The notes under the pieces are model-generated. The model saw nothing but the letters and a program-made list of their open reading frames with translations. It had not been told where the DNA came from and ran no database searches. Position numbers and translations under genes: made by a program. From Lachnoclostridium sp. An14 (lineage in GTDB: Bacteria > Bacillota > Clostridia > Lachnospirales > Lachnospiraceae): a stretch of DNA of 64,000 nucleotides. Within the stretch, counting starts at the first letter, position 1. Each line of letters starts with the position of its first letter. The DNA lies in contig NZ_NFLE01000019.1 in assembly GCF_002160755.1 (NCBI RefSeq), positions 1 through 64,000 on the forward strand. The letters are read 5' to 3'. Of the stretch, positions 34,871 to 44,035 are shown piece after piece.

Positions 34871-34899
34871 AAAAGCCCCTTCCATCGGAAGGGGCTTTT
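34871..34899 (-). terminator. Terminator of the ferredoxin gene
   Basis: AAAAGCCCCTTCC (34871-34883), 3-nt loop, GGAAGGGGCTTTT (34887-34899): a perfect 13-bp stem with built-in A and T ends, usable in both directions. It lies 13 bp after the ferredoxin stop codon. Confidence 0.9.
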
Positions 34900-34911
34900 A
34901 TGTAATGCCAA

Positions 34912-35079
34912 TTAGCCTTCGATAGCGCCTGTCGGGCAGGTAGCTGCGCAGGTACCGCAATCAATGCAGGTATCAGCGTCGATTACGTACTTGCCATCTC
35001 CCTCAGAGATAGCGCCTACGGGACACTCGCCAGCACAAGCACCACAGGAAACACAGGTATCAGTAATTACATATGCCAT
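34912..35079 (-). CDS. 2[4Fe-4S] ferredoxin
   Basis: A 55-residue clostridial-type ferredoxin, MAYVITDTCVSCGACAGECP at the start. Two CxxCxxCxxxCP motifs are intact (C9, C12, C15, C19 and C38, C41, C44, C48), binding two [4Fe-4S] clusters. It is a low-potential cytoplasmic electron carrier for pyruvate oxidation, hydrogenase or reductases. AAGGAGG precedes the ATG, and a strong terminator follows, so it is a compact single-gene unit. It lies next to the pyruvate formate-lyase operon, whose activase needs a reduced low-potential donor; use of this ferredoxin there is inferred. Confidence 0.95.
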   Translation of the reverse strand: MAYVITDTCVSCGACAGECPVGAISEGDGKYVIDADTCIDCGTCAATCPTGAIEG

Positions 35080-35156
35080 TGTAAATACCTCCTTGAATAA
35101 ATATTGTATAGATTACTGTTATTGTATATTAAAATTGTCAAATATTCAAGTGGAAA

Positions 35157-35915
35157 TTACTGTTTCCTTTGTTCTAATTTAAAAGCACAGATGCCGTCCA
35201 GGATGATTTTGCGGGCGGCGATGGCTTCTGCCTTGGTCAGTGGCTTTGTGTCCTTTAAGGGATAGTCCATGCCCAGTTTCTCGTATTTCACCTTTCCCAT
35301 GTCGTGGTAGGGGAGAACGTCCAGGGCCTTCACGTTGTTTAAGCTGCCGATAAAACGGCCCGTCTCGTAGAGCCAACGCTCATTCTGGGTGATGCCGGGC
35401 ACCACCACGTGGCGGATCCACACCGGGAGCTTGATGTCGCTCAAATACCGGGCAAAGGCCAGAATGGGGGCATTTGGCTGGCAGCAGAGCTTTTCGTGCT
35501 CCTCCGGGTTGATGTGCTTGATGTCTAAAAGGATCAGGTCCGTCAGTTTCAGAAGGGCGTTTAACTTCTCCATGTAGGCGGCATCGTCCGGCCGGAAGGT
35601 GATTCCGCAGGTGTCGATGCAGGTGTGGATGCCGTGGGCCTTTGCCAGGGTGAAAAGCTCCGTCAGAAACTCCATCTGCAGCAGCGGTTCCCCGCCGGAA
35701 ACGGTGATGCCCCCGTTGCGGTAAAAGCCCTCGGCGGAAATGTACTGGCGGATGATGGCCTCCGGCTCGATTTCTTCGGCCCCCTCCATGGTCCAGGTGT
35801 CCGGATTATGGCAGTAGAGGCAGCGCATGGGACAGCCTTTCACAAATACCACCAGCCTTACCCCAGGCCCGTCTACGGTCCCGAAACTTTCGATGGAATG
35901 AATGCGTCCTTTCAT
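35157..35915 (-). CDS. pflA: Pyruvate formate-lyase activating enzyme
   Basis: A 252-residue radical SAM enzyme that installs the glycyl radical on pyruvate formate-lyase. It has IHSIESFGTVDGPGVRLVVF and the cluster motif CLYCHNPDTW (CxxxCxxC including the preceding MRC), then GGITVSGGEPLLQ, all diagnostic of PflA. AGGAGGCAGAGC precedes the ATG. It is the last gene of the operon after the two lyase chains (36274-38382 and 35970-36215), so activator and both targets are expressed together. Confidence 0.95.
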   Translation of the reverse strand: MKGRIHSIESFGTVDGPGVRLVVFVKGCPMRCLYCHNPDTWTMEGAEEIEPEAIIRQYISAEGFYRNGGITVSGGEPLLQMEFLTELFTLAKAHGIHTCIDTCGITFRPDDAAYMEKLNALLKLTDLILLDIKHINPEEHEKLCCQPNAPILAFARYLSDIKLPVWIRHVVVPGITQNERWLYETGRFIGSLNNVKALDVLPYHDMGKVKYEKLGMDYPLKDTKPLTKAEAIAARKIILDGICAFKLEQRKQ

Positions 35916-35969
35916 GCTCTGCCTCCTATTTTTATATGATAATGAATTGGAAAGCGTTCCAGACGGCGT

Positions 35970-36215
35970 TTAGATGGCCGTGTGGAAGGTACGGGAAATA
36001 ACCTCGTCCTGCTGCTCCTTGGTCAGCTTGTTAAAGTTTACGGCGTAGCCGGAAACGCGGACAGTGAGCTGAGGATATTTCTCCGGATGAGCCTGCGCGT
36101 CTAACAGGGTGTCCTTGGAAAACACGTTTACGTTCAGGTGATGTCCGCCCTGGGCCGCGTAGCCATCCAGCAGGGAAACTAAGTTGTCGATCTGAGCCTC
36201 GTTGATGTTTGCCAT
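35970..36215 (-). CDS. Separate glycyl-radical subunit of pyruvate formate-lyase (GrcA-like)
   Basis: An 81-residue protein equal to the C-terminal part of ordinary PflB. The radical-bearing glycine is in RVSGYAVNF (Gly56), preceded by [18 protein letters not shown] and PEKYPQLTV and followed by [19 protein letters not shown], which all match the end of full-length PflB. The large chain at 36274 lacks exactly this part, so this is not a spare repair subunit as in E. coli but the only glycyl-radical domain of the operon. AGGAGG with 9-nt spacing precedes the ATG, and a 58-bp gap separates it from the large-chain stop, so the split is a designed gene boundary. Confidence 0.9.
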   Translation of the reverse strand: MANINEAQIDNLVSLLDGYAAQGGHHLNVNVFSKDTLLDAQAHPEKYPQLTVRVSGYAVNFNKLTKEQQDEVISRTFHTAI

Positions 36216-36273
36216 ATCAAAAATCCTCCTTAAGTCAAAGTTTTATTCAAAGTTGCCGTTCTAAAGGTTGTTC

Positions 36274-38382
36274 TTACTCTCTGTCAAGTCCCTCGAACAG
36301 GGTAGCTCCGTCGCAGGCGCCGCCTACGCAGCAGTCGCCGTCAAATCCGGCGATTTCCACCTCTAAGTCTCCCATGAATACCTGGTTGTCCTTGCCCAGG
36401 GCGTCGGGGATGATGGAGAAGGTATTGGAAATACCGTCCTGCGCGTCCTTGAAGGGCAGCTTAGCCACGGATGCCAGGGAAGCCACGGCTCCGTGAGCGT
36501 CACGATGGTGCATGGGGTTTGCGCCGGGCGCGAAGGGCTCTCCGGCCTTTCTTCCGTCCGGGGTAGAGCCTGTATTCTTACCATATACCACATTGGAGGT
36601 AATCGTCAAGATGGAAGTGGTGGGAATTCCTCCGCGGTAGGTGTGGTTGCCCTTCACGTAGTTCATGAAGGTGTGCACCAGCTCAGCGGCGATGGAATCC
36701 ACCCGGTCGTCGTTGTTTCCATATTTCGGGAAATCGCCCTCTACCTCGTAGTCCACTACAATGCCGTTCTCGTCGCGGATGGTCTTTACCTTCGCGTACT
36801 TGATGGCGGATAAGGAGTCCGCTACAACGGAAAGTCCGGCGATACCGGTGGCGAACCATCTGGTCACCTTCTTGTCATGGAGGGCCATCTGGATTCTCTC
36901 ATAGCAGTATTTGTCGTGCATAAAGTGGATGATATTTAAAGCGTTTACGTAAACGCGGGCCAGCCACTGCATCATATCCTTGTACGCGTCCATTACCTCG
37001 TCGTAATCCAGGTACTCGGACGTGATCGGGCGGTACTTCGGTCCCACCTGCTTTTTGGAAACCTCGTCCACACCGCCGTTGATGGCGTAGAGCAGGCATT
37101 TTGCCAGGTTGGCGCGGGCGCCGAAGAACTGCATTTCCTTGCCCACTCTCATGGAGGATACGCAGCAGGCGATGGCGTAGTCGTCGCCGTGGGTCACTCT
37201 CATCAGGTCGTCGTTCTCATACTGGATGGAGGAGGACATGATGGAGGTCTTCGCGCAGAACCGCTTGAAGTTCATGGGCAGTCTGGTGGACCAGAGCACC
37301 GTCAGGTTCGGCTCCGGAGCCGTTCCCAGGTTCTCCAGGGTGTGCAGGTAGCGGAAGGACATCTTCGTTACCATGTGGCGTCCGTCGATTCCCACGCCGC
37401 CGATGGACTCGGTTACCCAGGTGGGGTCGCCGGAGAACAGGGCATTGTACTCCGGGGTGCGGGCAAATTTCACCAGACGCAGTTTCATGATGAAATGGTC
37501 CACAAACTCCTGGATCTGCTCCTCGGTGTAGCGTCCCTCTGTCAGGTCACGCTCCGCGTAAATGTCGATGAAGGTGGAGGTACGTCCCAGGGACATGGCC
37601 GCGCCGTTCTGCTCCTTTACGGCAGCCAGGTAGCCGAAGTAGGTCCACTGGATAGCCTCTTTTACGTCCGTCGCCGGTTTGGAAATGTCAAAGCCGTAGA
37701 TCTCGCCCAGTTTCTTTAACTCCTTTAAGGCACGGATCTGCTCGGACAGTTCCTCCCGCTCTCTGATTACGTCGGAGTACATGATGGTTCTGGTGGTGGC
37801 CTTCTGCTCCTCCTTGTCCTCAATCAGACGGTCCACGCCGTACAGGGCGATACGGCGGTAGTCGCCGATGATGCGTCCGCGGCCGTAAGCGTCCGGAAGT
37901 CCGGTGATGATGTGGCTGGAGCGGCAGGCTCTCATTTCCGGGGTGTAGGCGTCAAATACGCCGGCGTTGTGGGTCTTTCTGTGAACGGTGAAGAACTCGC
38001 TTACCTCCGGATCCACCTGATAGCCGTTGTCCGCGCAGGCCTTCTCCGCCATGCGGATTCCGCCGTAGGGCTGTAAGGAGCGCTTGAAGGGCTTGTCTGT
38101 CTGGAAACCGACGATGGTCTCCTTGTCTTTATTTAAGTAGCCGGGTCCGTGGGAGGTGATGGTGGAAATGATCTTCGTGTCCATATCCAGAACACCGCCC
38201 GCTTCCCTTTCCTGTTTTGTAAGGTCCATGACCTGGTCCCAGAGATCCTTCGTATTCTGGGTCGGGCCGGAAAGGAATTCCTCATTGCCGTCATAGGGAG
38301 TGTAGTTTTTCTGGATGAAATCTCTGACGTTGATCTCTCTCTCCCATACGCCGCCGTTGAATGTGCGCCATTCGTTTCTCAT
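36274..38382 (-). CDS. pflB: Pyruvate formate-lyase, catalytic chain lacking the glycyl-radical domain
   Basis: A 702-residue chain that converts pyruvate and CoA to acetyl-CoA and formate. The catalytic cysteine pair is C406-C407 in [13 protein letters not shown], and the substrate-binding regions ([36 protein letters not shown]) are intact. The homology to E. coli PflB stops after [16 protein letters not shown] (about residue 668); it then has a 34-residue tail containing CC and another C ([15 protein letters not shown]) instead of the RVSGYAV domain. The missing domain is encoded as the next gene. AAAGGAGG precedes the ATG at 38382; the longer frame would start inside the promoter. Confidence 0.95.
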   Translation of the reverse strand: MRNEWRTFNGGVWEREINVRDFIQKNYTPYDGNEEFLSGPTQNTKDLWDQVMDLTKQEREAGGVLDMDTKIISTITSHGPGYLNKDKETIVGFQTDKPFKRSLQPYGGIRMAEKACADNGYQVDPEVSEFFTVHRKTHNAGVFDAYTPEMRACRSSHIITGLPDAYGRGRIIGDYRRIALYGVDRLIEDKEEQKATTRTIMYSDVIREREELSEQIRALKELKKLGEIYGFDISKPATDVKEAIQWTYFGYLAAVKEQNGAAMSLGRTSTFIDIYAERDLTEGRYTEEQIQEFVDHFIMKLRLVKFARTPEYNALFSGDPTWVTESIGGVGIDGRHMVTKMSFRYLHTLENLGTAPEPNLTVLWSTRLPMNFKRFCAKTSIMSSSIQYENDDLMRVTHGDDYAIACCVSSMRVGKEMQFFGARANLAKCLLYAINGGVDEVSKKQVGPKYRPITSEYLDYDEVMDAYKDMMQWLARVYVNALNIIHFMHDKYCYERIQMALHDKKVTRWFATGIAGLSVVADSLSAIKYAKVKTIRDENGIVVDYEVEGDFPKYGNNDDRVDSIAAELVHTFMNYVKGNHTYRGGIPTTSILTITSNVVYGKNTGSTPDGRKAGEPFAPGANPMHHRDAHGAVASLASVAKLPFKDAQDGISNTFSIIPDALGKDNQVFMGDLEVEIAGFDGDCCVGGACDGATLFEGLDRE

Positions 38383-38472
38383 GATAGGGGTTCCTCCTTT
38401 AAAATGGTAAATGATAGTTGTAATGAAAGCTGAAATCATTATCAAAAAGTGACTTTTCATAACGATGGCATC

Positions 38473-38525
38473 ATTATAAAAGAATACTGTATACAAGTCA
38501 AGGGGTTTTGTGTATTTTTTCACAT
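38473..38525 (-). promoter_or_regulatory. pfl operon promoter with Rex-like site
   Basis: On the minus strand TTGACT (38496-38501), 17 bp, TATAAT (38473-38478) is a near-consensus promoter. Directly upstream lies TTGTGTATTTTTTCACAT (38508-38525), which matches the 18-bp Rex operator pattern (TTGTG, eight bases, CACAA) except for the last base. Rex represses fermentation genes when NADH is low in many Firmicutes; the site is an inference. Confidence 0.6.
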
Positions 38526-38616
38526 ACTTCTTCTTATAGTAAATTAGGAAAACCTAACTTATTTTAAGAATGGTCTTTGAGAGGGGTCTTGGCGGGACAT
38601 TGGAAAAAAGAAAGCC

Positions 38617-38645
38617 TTGCCAACCGCCGGGAAAAGTATTATAGT
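38617..38645 (+). promoter_or_regulatory. Promoter of the DUF1858 gene
   Basis: TTGCCA (38617-38622), 17 bp, TATAGT (38640-38645). Further upstream, TTAGGAAAACCTAA (near 38544-38557) is a palindrome resembling iron- or manganese-responsive DtxR-family boxes; its role is uncertain. Confidence 0.55.
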
Positions 38646-38676
38646 ATTCATATCGACAAAAAGGAGGAATTGCGGT

Positions 38677-38877
38677 ATGCAGATCAGCAAAGATATGTTG
38701 ATCGGCGCTCTTGTCCAGATGGACGACTGCGTTGCGCCGGTTTTAATGCGTGCGGGAATGCACTGCTTAGGATGCCCGGCATCCCAGGCGGAATCCCTGG
38801 AGGAGGCCTGCATGGTACACGGCATTGACTGTGACGTGCTGGTAAGCCAGTTAAACGAGATCCTGGCGGATAAATAA
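38677..38877 (+). CDS. DUF1858 domain protein (redox disulfide type)
   Basis: A 66-residue protein of the DUF1858 family, also described as hybrid-cluster-protein-associated redox disulfide domain. It has [20 protein letters not shown] and the paired cysteines [16 protein letters not shown]. It is probably a small thiol or metal-handling protein of anaerobes. AAGGAGG precedes the ATG at 38677. It is divergent from the pfl operon and is followed 83 bp later by a sigma-54 activator gene. Confidence 0.88.
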   Translation: MQISKDMLIGALVQMDDCVAPVLMRAGMHCLGCPASQAESLEEACMVHGIDCDVLVSQLNEILADK

Positions 38878-38960
38878 TCGAAAAATAATTGCAGAGGGCG
38901 CCGGAGATAAGTTCGGCGCCCTCGCGCTGTATTTGGGGATTGGATGGAGAACGGGCTGAT

Positions 38961-41081
38961 ATGAGGAAGAAAACGATTGTGGTGGTGGGACTGGATCCCA
39001 GGGCCGCGGCATTTTACGCGGGACAGATCGAGGAATTGTTTGGAGAATACGCTGATGTGCGCTGTTTCAGCGTGAAGGACGGCTCTGCTACGAGGCAGCT
39101 GCCGGAGGCGGATTTATTTGTCATTTCCACGGACGCCTACGGCTCGGCGGAGGAGGTGGCCCGCCACGTGCCCATTGACTCGGAGACCATGGGGATCGAG
39201 GTGTCCTACCGCTGGAGCACCCTGGAGGAGCTTTGGTGCATTCCGGAGGGGACGAAGGCGCTGTTTGTGAACATGACGGAGACTATGAGCCGGGAGGCGA
39301 TTTCCCAGCTGGCCTCCCTGGGGGTGAACCACATCCATTTCATCCCCTTTTATCCGGGGGCGGAGTTAAAGGAGCCGGTGGAGCTGGCGGTGACGCCGGA
39401 CGAGGAGCGGTATGTACCTGCCGGGATCAAACGGGTGATCAACATCGGCCAGCGCCCCTGTACCTCCGGCATGATGATCGAGGTGGCCATACGTCTGGGG
39501 CTGGAGCAGCTCTTGGAGACGGAGCCGTTTCAGGCCTACTTGCAGTCCATCGCTACCAGCAACTACAGCTTTGACCAGATGTACGCCAGATCCTGCCGCC
39601 TGGAGAGCCAGTTTCATATTTTAATGGAGATTCTGGGGGACGGCCTGGTGGGGGTAAATGAAAAAGGGGAAATCTTTGCCTGCAACCGTCAGGCCTGTCA
39701 GATCGCCAGGGTGGAGGAAAAGCTGGTGATGGGGCGGCGGGGAGAGGAGGTCTTTCCCTATATTCCATTTTACAGCGCCATGAAGGACAAGCAGGAAATC
39801 CCGGCGAAGATGACGAAACTCTACGGCATTAATGTGGGCATTTCCGTGATTCCGGTGCTGCGCCAGAAGGAGTGCATCGGCGCTTTCGCCGTATTGCAGC
39901 GGTACAATGACCTGGAATCCAGACAGACCAGCCTGCGGAATCAGCTTCTTCAGAAGGGGCACATGGCAAAATATACCATTGACGATGTGCTGGGAGAGTC
40001 GGCCTGCATCCGCCGTACCAGGGAAATCCTGCTGAAAATGGCGGCTACGGAAAGCCCGGTGCTGCTCGTGGGAGAGACAGGAACGGGAAAGGAGCTTTTG
40101 GCCCACGCCGTCCACTGCGCCTCCCGCCGCGCCAAAGGGCCATTTATCGCCATCAACGTGGCCGCCATGCCGGAAAACCTTCTGGAAAGCGAGCTGTTTG
40201 GCTACGAGGAGGGGGCGTTTACCGGGGCGAAAAAGGGCGGCAGGCCGGGACTGTTTGAGTTTGCCCATGAGGGCACGCTGTTTTTGGACGAGGTAGAGGG
40301 CATGAGTCCGTCCATGCAGGTGAAACTCCTGCGGGTGCTCCAGGAAGGGGAGGTCATGCGGGTGGGCGGCGGCCGTATTGTCCGGGTGGACGTGCGGATT
40401 GTGGCCGCTACCAACGAGTCTCTGGAGCAGAAGGTGGAAGAAGGAAGCTTCCGCCGGGATCTCTACTACCGGCTCAATGCCCTGACCATTTTGGTGCCGC
40501 CTCTGCGGGAGCGGGATGGGGATATTCTGATCCTGTTGAACCACTTCCGCCGCCAGGTGGGAGGGGAATTTGATATTTCCCAGGAAGTGAGAGACTTTCT
40601 CCTCCATTATCCGTGGCCGGGCAATATCCGGGAGCTGCGGAACGCGGTGGAATATTTCAACTACACCGGCAGCCGGGTCATTGGGATGGCGGATCTGCCG
40701 CCGACGATGATGGGGCGGCTGGCAGGGAAAAGCGGGGCTGGAACGGCCAATGGGACCGGGAAACTGCCGGAATCTTATGGGGATTCCGTTCCAGACGTTC
40801 CCCATATTTCCGCAGACGGAGCCCTTTTCTGGTTTCTCCTGGGCGAACTGTATCAGGCGGAGGAGAAACGGGAGCTGATCGGACGGGAAAAGCTGCTGGA
40901 AACGGCCCGCGGCCGTCATCTGCCCGTTTCTCAGCGGGAAGTCCGCCTGGCGCTGGCGGAGCTGTCCGCCCGGGGATTGGTCAAAGTGGGCCGCGGCCGC
41001 GGCGGCAGCCGCATTACCCCAACCGGGCGGGCGCAGTGGGAACAGTACGCGGCCGGGGCTGCCGGAATACCGGAGGCATAG
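38961..41081 (+). CDS. Sigma-54-dependent transcriptional activator
   Basis: A 706-residue enhancer-binding protein. Residues 1-200 form an unusual sensor (Rossmann-like start [18 protein letters not shown]), 215-310 a PAS domain, 335-575 the AAA+ domain with Walker A GETGTGKE (371-378), the sigma-54-contacting GAFTGA loop (418-423) and Walker B LFLDEVEG. The C-terminus is not the usual Fis-type helix-turn-helix but a winged helix ([19 protein letters not shown], then [14 protein letters not shown]). It should activate the sigma-54 promoter at 41453 through repeated ACCAAT boxes at 41138-41226. Signal unknown; the regulated genes suggest a sulphur amino acid or dipeptide. Confidence 0.92.
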   Translation: MRKKTIVVVGLDPRAAAFYAGQIEELFGEYADVRCFSVKDGSATRQLPEADLFVISTDAYGSAEEVARHVPIDSETMGIEVSYRWSTLEELWCIPEGTKALFVNMTETMSREAISQLASLGVNHIHFIPFYPGAELKEPVELAVTPDEERYVPAGIKRVINIGQRPCTSGMMIEVAIRLGLEQLLETEPFQAYLQSIATSNYSFDQMYARSCRLESQFHILMEILGDGLVGVNEKGEIFACNRQACQIARVEEKLVMGRRGEEVFPYIPFYSAMKDKQEIPAKMTKLYGINVGISVIPVLRQKECIGAFAVLQRYNDLESRQTSLRNQLLQKGHMAKYTIDDVLGESACIRRTREILLKMAATESPVLLVGETGTGKELLAHAVHCASRRAKGPFIAINVAAMPENLLESELFGYEEGAFTGAKKGGRPGLFEFAHEGTLFLDEVEGMSPSMQVKLLRVLQEGEVMRVGGGRIVRVDVRIVAATNESLEQKVEEGSFRRDLYYRLNALTILVPPLRERDGDILILLNHFRRQVGGEFDISQEVRDFLLHYPWPGNIRELRNAVEYFNYTGSRVIGMADLPPTMMGRLAGKSGAGTANGTGKLPESYGDSVPDVPHISADGALFWFLLGELYQAEEKRELIGREKLLETARGRHLPVSQREVRLALAELSARGLVKVGRGRGGSRITPTGRAQWEQYAAGAAGIPEA

Positions 41082-41137
41082 GAAGGCTCTGGGATATTCG
41101 GGGCATCCGGACATTTTCCAGAACAGTAAAAAATAAT

Positions 41138-41226
41138 AAAAATGGTCTAATTGGTCAGAAAAATTTTCGAGATTTAAAAACCAATTAGACCATTTTAATA
41201 AAAACCAATCAACCAATTTAACCAAT
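41138..41226 (+). promoter_or_regulatory. Candidate enhancer sites for the sigma-54 activator
   Basis: An inverted repeat, AAAAATGGTCTAATTGGT (41138-41155) and ACCAATTAGACCATTTT (41180-41196), is followed by three further ACCAAT boxes in 41203-41226. The cluster lies 225-315 bp upstream of the sigma-54 promoter, the normal position for an activator binding site. The inverted repeat could alternatively terminate the activator transcript. The rest of 41227-41450 is pyrimidine-rich and contains an 11-bp tandem repeat (CCCCTCTAAAA) near 41337-41381. Confidence 0.6.
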
Positions 41227-41452
41227 AAATGCGAATTTTTCTTCAGAATCTATAATTATTTTCTCAATTCTATCCCTGGTTCGACTATTTTCTTCGTTTC
41301 ATTTTCGACCATTTATCATTTCATCCATTTTTTTAACCCCTCTAAAACCCCTCTAAAATTCTTCTAAAACCCCCTAAGACCCTGCAATTTTCCCGCCTCC
41401 CCCGCATATTTTGAAAAAAATTCAAGAAAAATTCCGCCGCCAGCAAAAAACT

Positions 41453-41467
41453 TGGCACAGGAATTGC
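41453..41467 (+). promoter_or_regulatory. Sigma-54 (-24/-12) promoter
   Basis: TTGGCACAGGAATTGCTT contains TGGCAC (41453-41458) and TTGC (41464-41467) with the GG and GC dinucleotides 12 bp apart, a near-perfect sigma-54 promoter. It lies 67 bp before the MalY/PatB gene and downstream of a sigma-54 activator gene. Confidence 0.92.
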
Positions 41468-41533
41468 TTTATATATGGTCAGACGCCGGAAACGAGAGAA
41501 CGAAAACCTTCCGGCAAAGAAAGGAAGCTTGCC

Positions 41534-42709
41534 ATGAAGTATAATTTTGACGAAGTGATCGACAGAAGTCAGAACAGGTCATCAAAGTATGACGAGAGAA
41601 TGAAAACCTTCGGCGACGGGAGCGTGATTCCGCTGTGGGTGGCAGATATGGATTTCAAGACGGCGCAGCCCATCATTGACGCCTGCAAAAAGAAGGCGGA
41701 GGAAGGAATCTGGGGCTACACCTCCCGCCCGGCCAGCTATTTCGAGGCTGTGAAGGAGTGGGAGAAAAAGCGGAACGGCTGGGACGTGGACACGAGCCTG
41801 ATGAGCTGGTGCCTTGGCGTGGTGCCCGCCCTGTCTGCCCTGGTAAAGCTTTATACGGACGAGGGCGACAAGGTTATGATCCAGACTCCTGTGTACCCGG
41901 AGTTCTACGACGTGACAGAGGCCTGGGGCAGAGAAGTGGTGGAAAATCAGCTGGTGGAAAAGGACGGCTCCTGGGCCATTGACTTCGACGACTTTGAGAA
42001 GAAGGCGAAGGACGAGAGAGTAAAGGTATTCCTGCTTTGCAGCCCCCACAACCCCCTGGGAATCGTGTGGAAACCGGAGGAGCTGGAGCGGATGGCAAAC
42101 ATCTGCATCGACAACGGCGTGCTGCTGGTCTCCGACGAGATCCACTCCGACCTGATTTTCCACGGGAAAAAACACACGCCCACGGCTATGATTTCCGACC
42201 GGATCGCCGCAAACATCGTGACCTGCGTATCCGCCACCAAGACCTTCAATCTGGCGGGACTTCAGGCCTCCACCACCATTTTTCCCAACCAGGAGATGAA
42301 AGCGAAGTTTGACCGTTTCTGGATGAACATGGACATCCACAGAAACAACGCCTTCAGCTCCGTGGCCATGGAGGCGGCCTACCGGGAAGGTGAGGAGTGG
42401 TTGGAGCAGCTTTTGGAGTATCTGTCCGGCAACTTCGACTTCGTGAAGGAATACTGCGAGAAATACATCCCGAAGATCAAGCCCAACGTGCCCGATGCCA
42501 CCTATCTGGTATGGCTGGACTGCCGAGAGCTAAACATGACCAACGAGGAGCTGAGGAATTTCATGGTGAAAAAAGCCGGTCTGGGCTTAAACGAGGGCTG
42601 GAAATTCGGCCGCAGCCTGACAGGATTTATGAGATTAAACACCGCCTGCCCCCGTTCCGTCCTGGAAAAGGCGCTGGGACAGTTAAGAAACGCGGTGAAC
42701 GCGCTGTAA
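41534..42709 (+). CDS. MalY/PatB-type PLP C-S lyase/aminotransferase (sigma-54 controlled)
   Basis: A 391-residue fold-type I PLP enzyme of the MalY/PatB family, typically a cystathionine/cysteine-S-conjugate beta-lyase giving pyruvate, ammonia and a thiol. It has VIPLWVADMDFKTAQPI, GVVPALSALVKLYTDEGDKV, DEIHSDLIF and the PLP lysine in ATKTFNLAGLQ. GGAAGC precedes the ATG at 41534; the longer frame would start upstream of the sigma-54 promoter and cannot be transcribed from it. It is followed by a symporter and a small redox protein, forming an operon for uptake and cleavage of an amino-acid-like substrate. Confidence 0.9.
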   Translation: MKYNFDEVIDRSQNRSSKYDERMKTFGDGSVIPLWVADMDFKTAQPIIDACKKKAEEGIWGYTSRPASYFEAVKEWEKKRNGWDVDTSLMSWCLGVVPALSALVKLYTDEGDKVMIQTPVYPEFYDVTEAWGREVVENQLVEKDGSWAIDFDDFEKKAKDERVKVFLLCSPHNPLGIVWKPEELERMANICIDNGVLLVSDEIHSDLIFHGKKHTPTAMISDRIAANIVTCVSATKTFNLAGLQASTTIFPNQEMKAKFDRFWMNMDIHRNNAFSSVAMEAAYREGEEWLEQLLEYLSGNFDFVKEYCEKYIPKIKPNVPDATYLVWLDCRELNMTNEELRNFMVKKAGLGLNEGWKFGRSLTGFMRLNTACPRSVLEKALGQLRNAVNAL

Positions 42710-42761
42710 AAGCCGCCGCGAGGGGATAAAACCGCAAAATACTGGAGAGGGGATTGTGATT

Positions 42762-44009
42762 ATGGATAAGAAGAAAATTTGGGAGAGCTATCGCTTTCCG
42801 TTGATTTTGCTGGCCGGTATCATCATCGGCGCGGTAATCGGACTGATTTTTGGGGAAAGGGCGACGGTGCTGCAGCCGGTGGGCCAGATCTTTATCAACC
42901 TGATGTTTACCATCGTGGTGCCGATGGTGTTCGTTTCCATCACCACAGCGGTGGGAAGTATGTTAAACATGAAACGTCTGGGCAAAATCCTGGGCAGCCT
43001 GGTGCTGACCTTCGTGGCCACCGGCTGTGTGGCCGCGGTTCTGGTCCTGGTGACGGTGAATATCTGGCCGCCGGCTGCCAACACCAGCATTACCATGGGC
43101 GAGGCCGCCATGCAGGAGGCCACAGACATCAGCTCCATGATCGTGAGCACGCTGACTGTAGATGATTTCAGCGGTCTTATGAGCCGCAACAATATGCTGC
43201 CCATCATCGTATTCGCCATTATTTCCGGAATTGCCGTGGCTGCCTGCGGAGGCGAGGAAAGCCCGGTGGGAAAACTTCTTGTCAACTTAAATGACGTGAT
43301 CATGAAGATCGTGGGAATGATTATGAAACTGGCTCCCATCGGTCTGGGCGCGTATTTTGCCAACCTGGTGGGCGAGTTTGGGCCCCAGCTGATCGGTGAT
43401 TACGGCCGCACCATGCTGATTTACTACCCGCTCTGCGCCGTGTACGGCATCGTGTTCTTCCCGGCCTACGCTTACTTCGCGGGTGGAAAGCTGGGAGTGA
43501 AGAAGATGGTTCAGAACATTTTCAACCCGGCGGTGACCGCCTTTGCCACCCAGAGCTCCGTGGCGGCTCTCCCGGTCAATATGGAGGCCTGCAAGGAAAT
43601 CGGTGTACCGGATGACATCAGCAACATCGTTCTTCCCATGGGAGCGACCATGCACATGGACGGTTCCGTGCTCTCCTCCATCACGAAGATCGCCTTCCTG
43701 TTCGGCGTGTTCCAGATGCCGTTTACGGGAGCGGGGACCTACGCTATGGCCATTGTGGTATCTATTTTGAGCGCGTTCGTGCTGTCCGGAGCGCCCGGCG
43801 GCGGCCTGGTGGGTGAAATGCTCATCGTGAGCCTGTTCGGTTTCCCGGGAGAGGCGTTCCCGCTGATCGCCACTATCGGATTTTTAGTAGACCCGGCCGC
43901 TACCTGCTTAAACTCCTCCGGCGACACCATCGCGTCCATGATCGTGGCCCGGATGGTAGAGGGAAAAGACTGGCTGGAAAAGGCAACCAAGAGAAAAGAA
44001 GCAGCTTAA
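42762..44009 (+). CDS. Dicarboxylate/amino acid:cation symporter (DAACS), first copy
   Basis: A 415-residue Na+ or H+ coupled symporter of the GltP/SstT family. Eight membrane segments and the re-entrant loop signatures are present: PAVTAFATQSSVAALPVN near residue 255 and LPMGATMHMDGS near residue 290, followed by the third conserved stretch FLVDPAATCLNSSGD. Substrates in the family are acidic or small neutral amino acids; here cystine- or cysteine-like substrates would suit the upstream lyase (inferred). GGGGATT lies upstream; a GTG six bases earlier (42756) is a possible start. Confidence 0.9.
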   Translation: MDKKKIWESYRFPLILLAGIIIGAVIGLIFGERATVLQPVGQIFINLMFTIVVPMVFVSITTAVGSMLNMKRLGKILGSLVLTFVATGCVAAVLVLVTVNIWPPAANTSITMGEAAMQEATDISSMIVSTLTVDDFSGLMSRNNMLPIIVFAIISGIAVAACGGEESPVGKLLVNLNDVIMKIVGMIMKLAPIGLGAYFANLVGEFGPQLIGDYGRTMLIYYPLCAVYGIVFFPAYAYFAGGKLGVKKMVQNIFNPAVTAFATQSSVAALPVNMEACKEIGVPDDISNIVLPMGATMHMDGSVLSSITKIAFLFGVFQMPFTGAGTYAMAIVVSILSAFVLSGAPGGGLVGEMLIVSLFGFPGEAFPLIATIGFLVDPAATCLNSSGDTIASMIVARMVEGKDWLEKATKRKEAA

Positions 44010-44035
44010 ATACTGCATAACAGGAGGAATGAATC

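Noticed and set aside
36274-38382. Frameshift or truncation of pflB
   Set aside because: The radical domain has its own ATG with an AGGAGG site after a 58-bp gap, and the large chain has an added tail, so the split looks genuine rather than a sequencing error.
39621-41225. Leftward open frame of 534 codons
   Set aside because: Antisense shadow of the sigma-54 activator; composition is unlike a real protein and there is no ribosome site.
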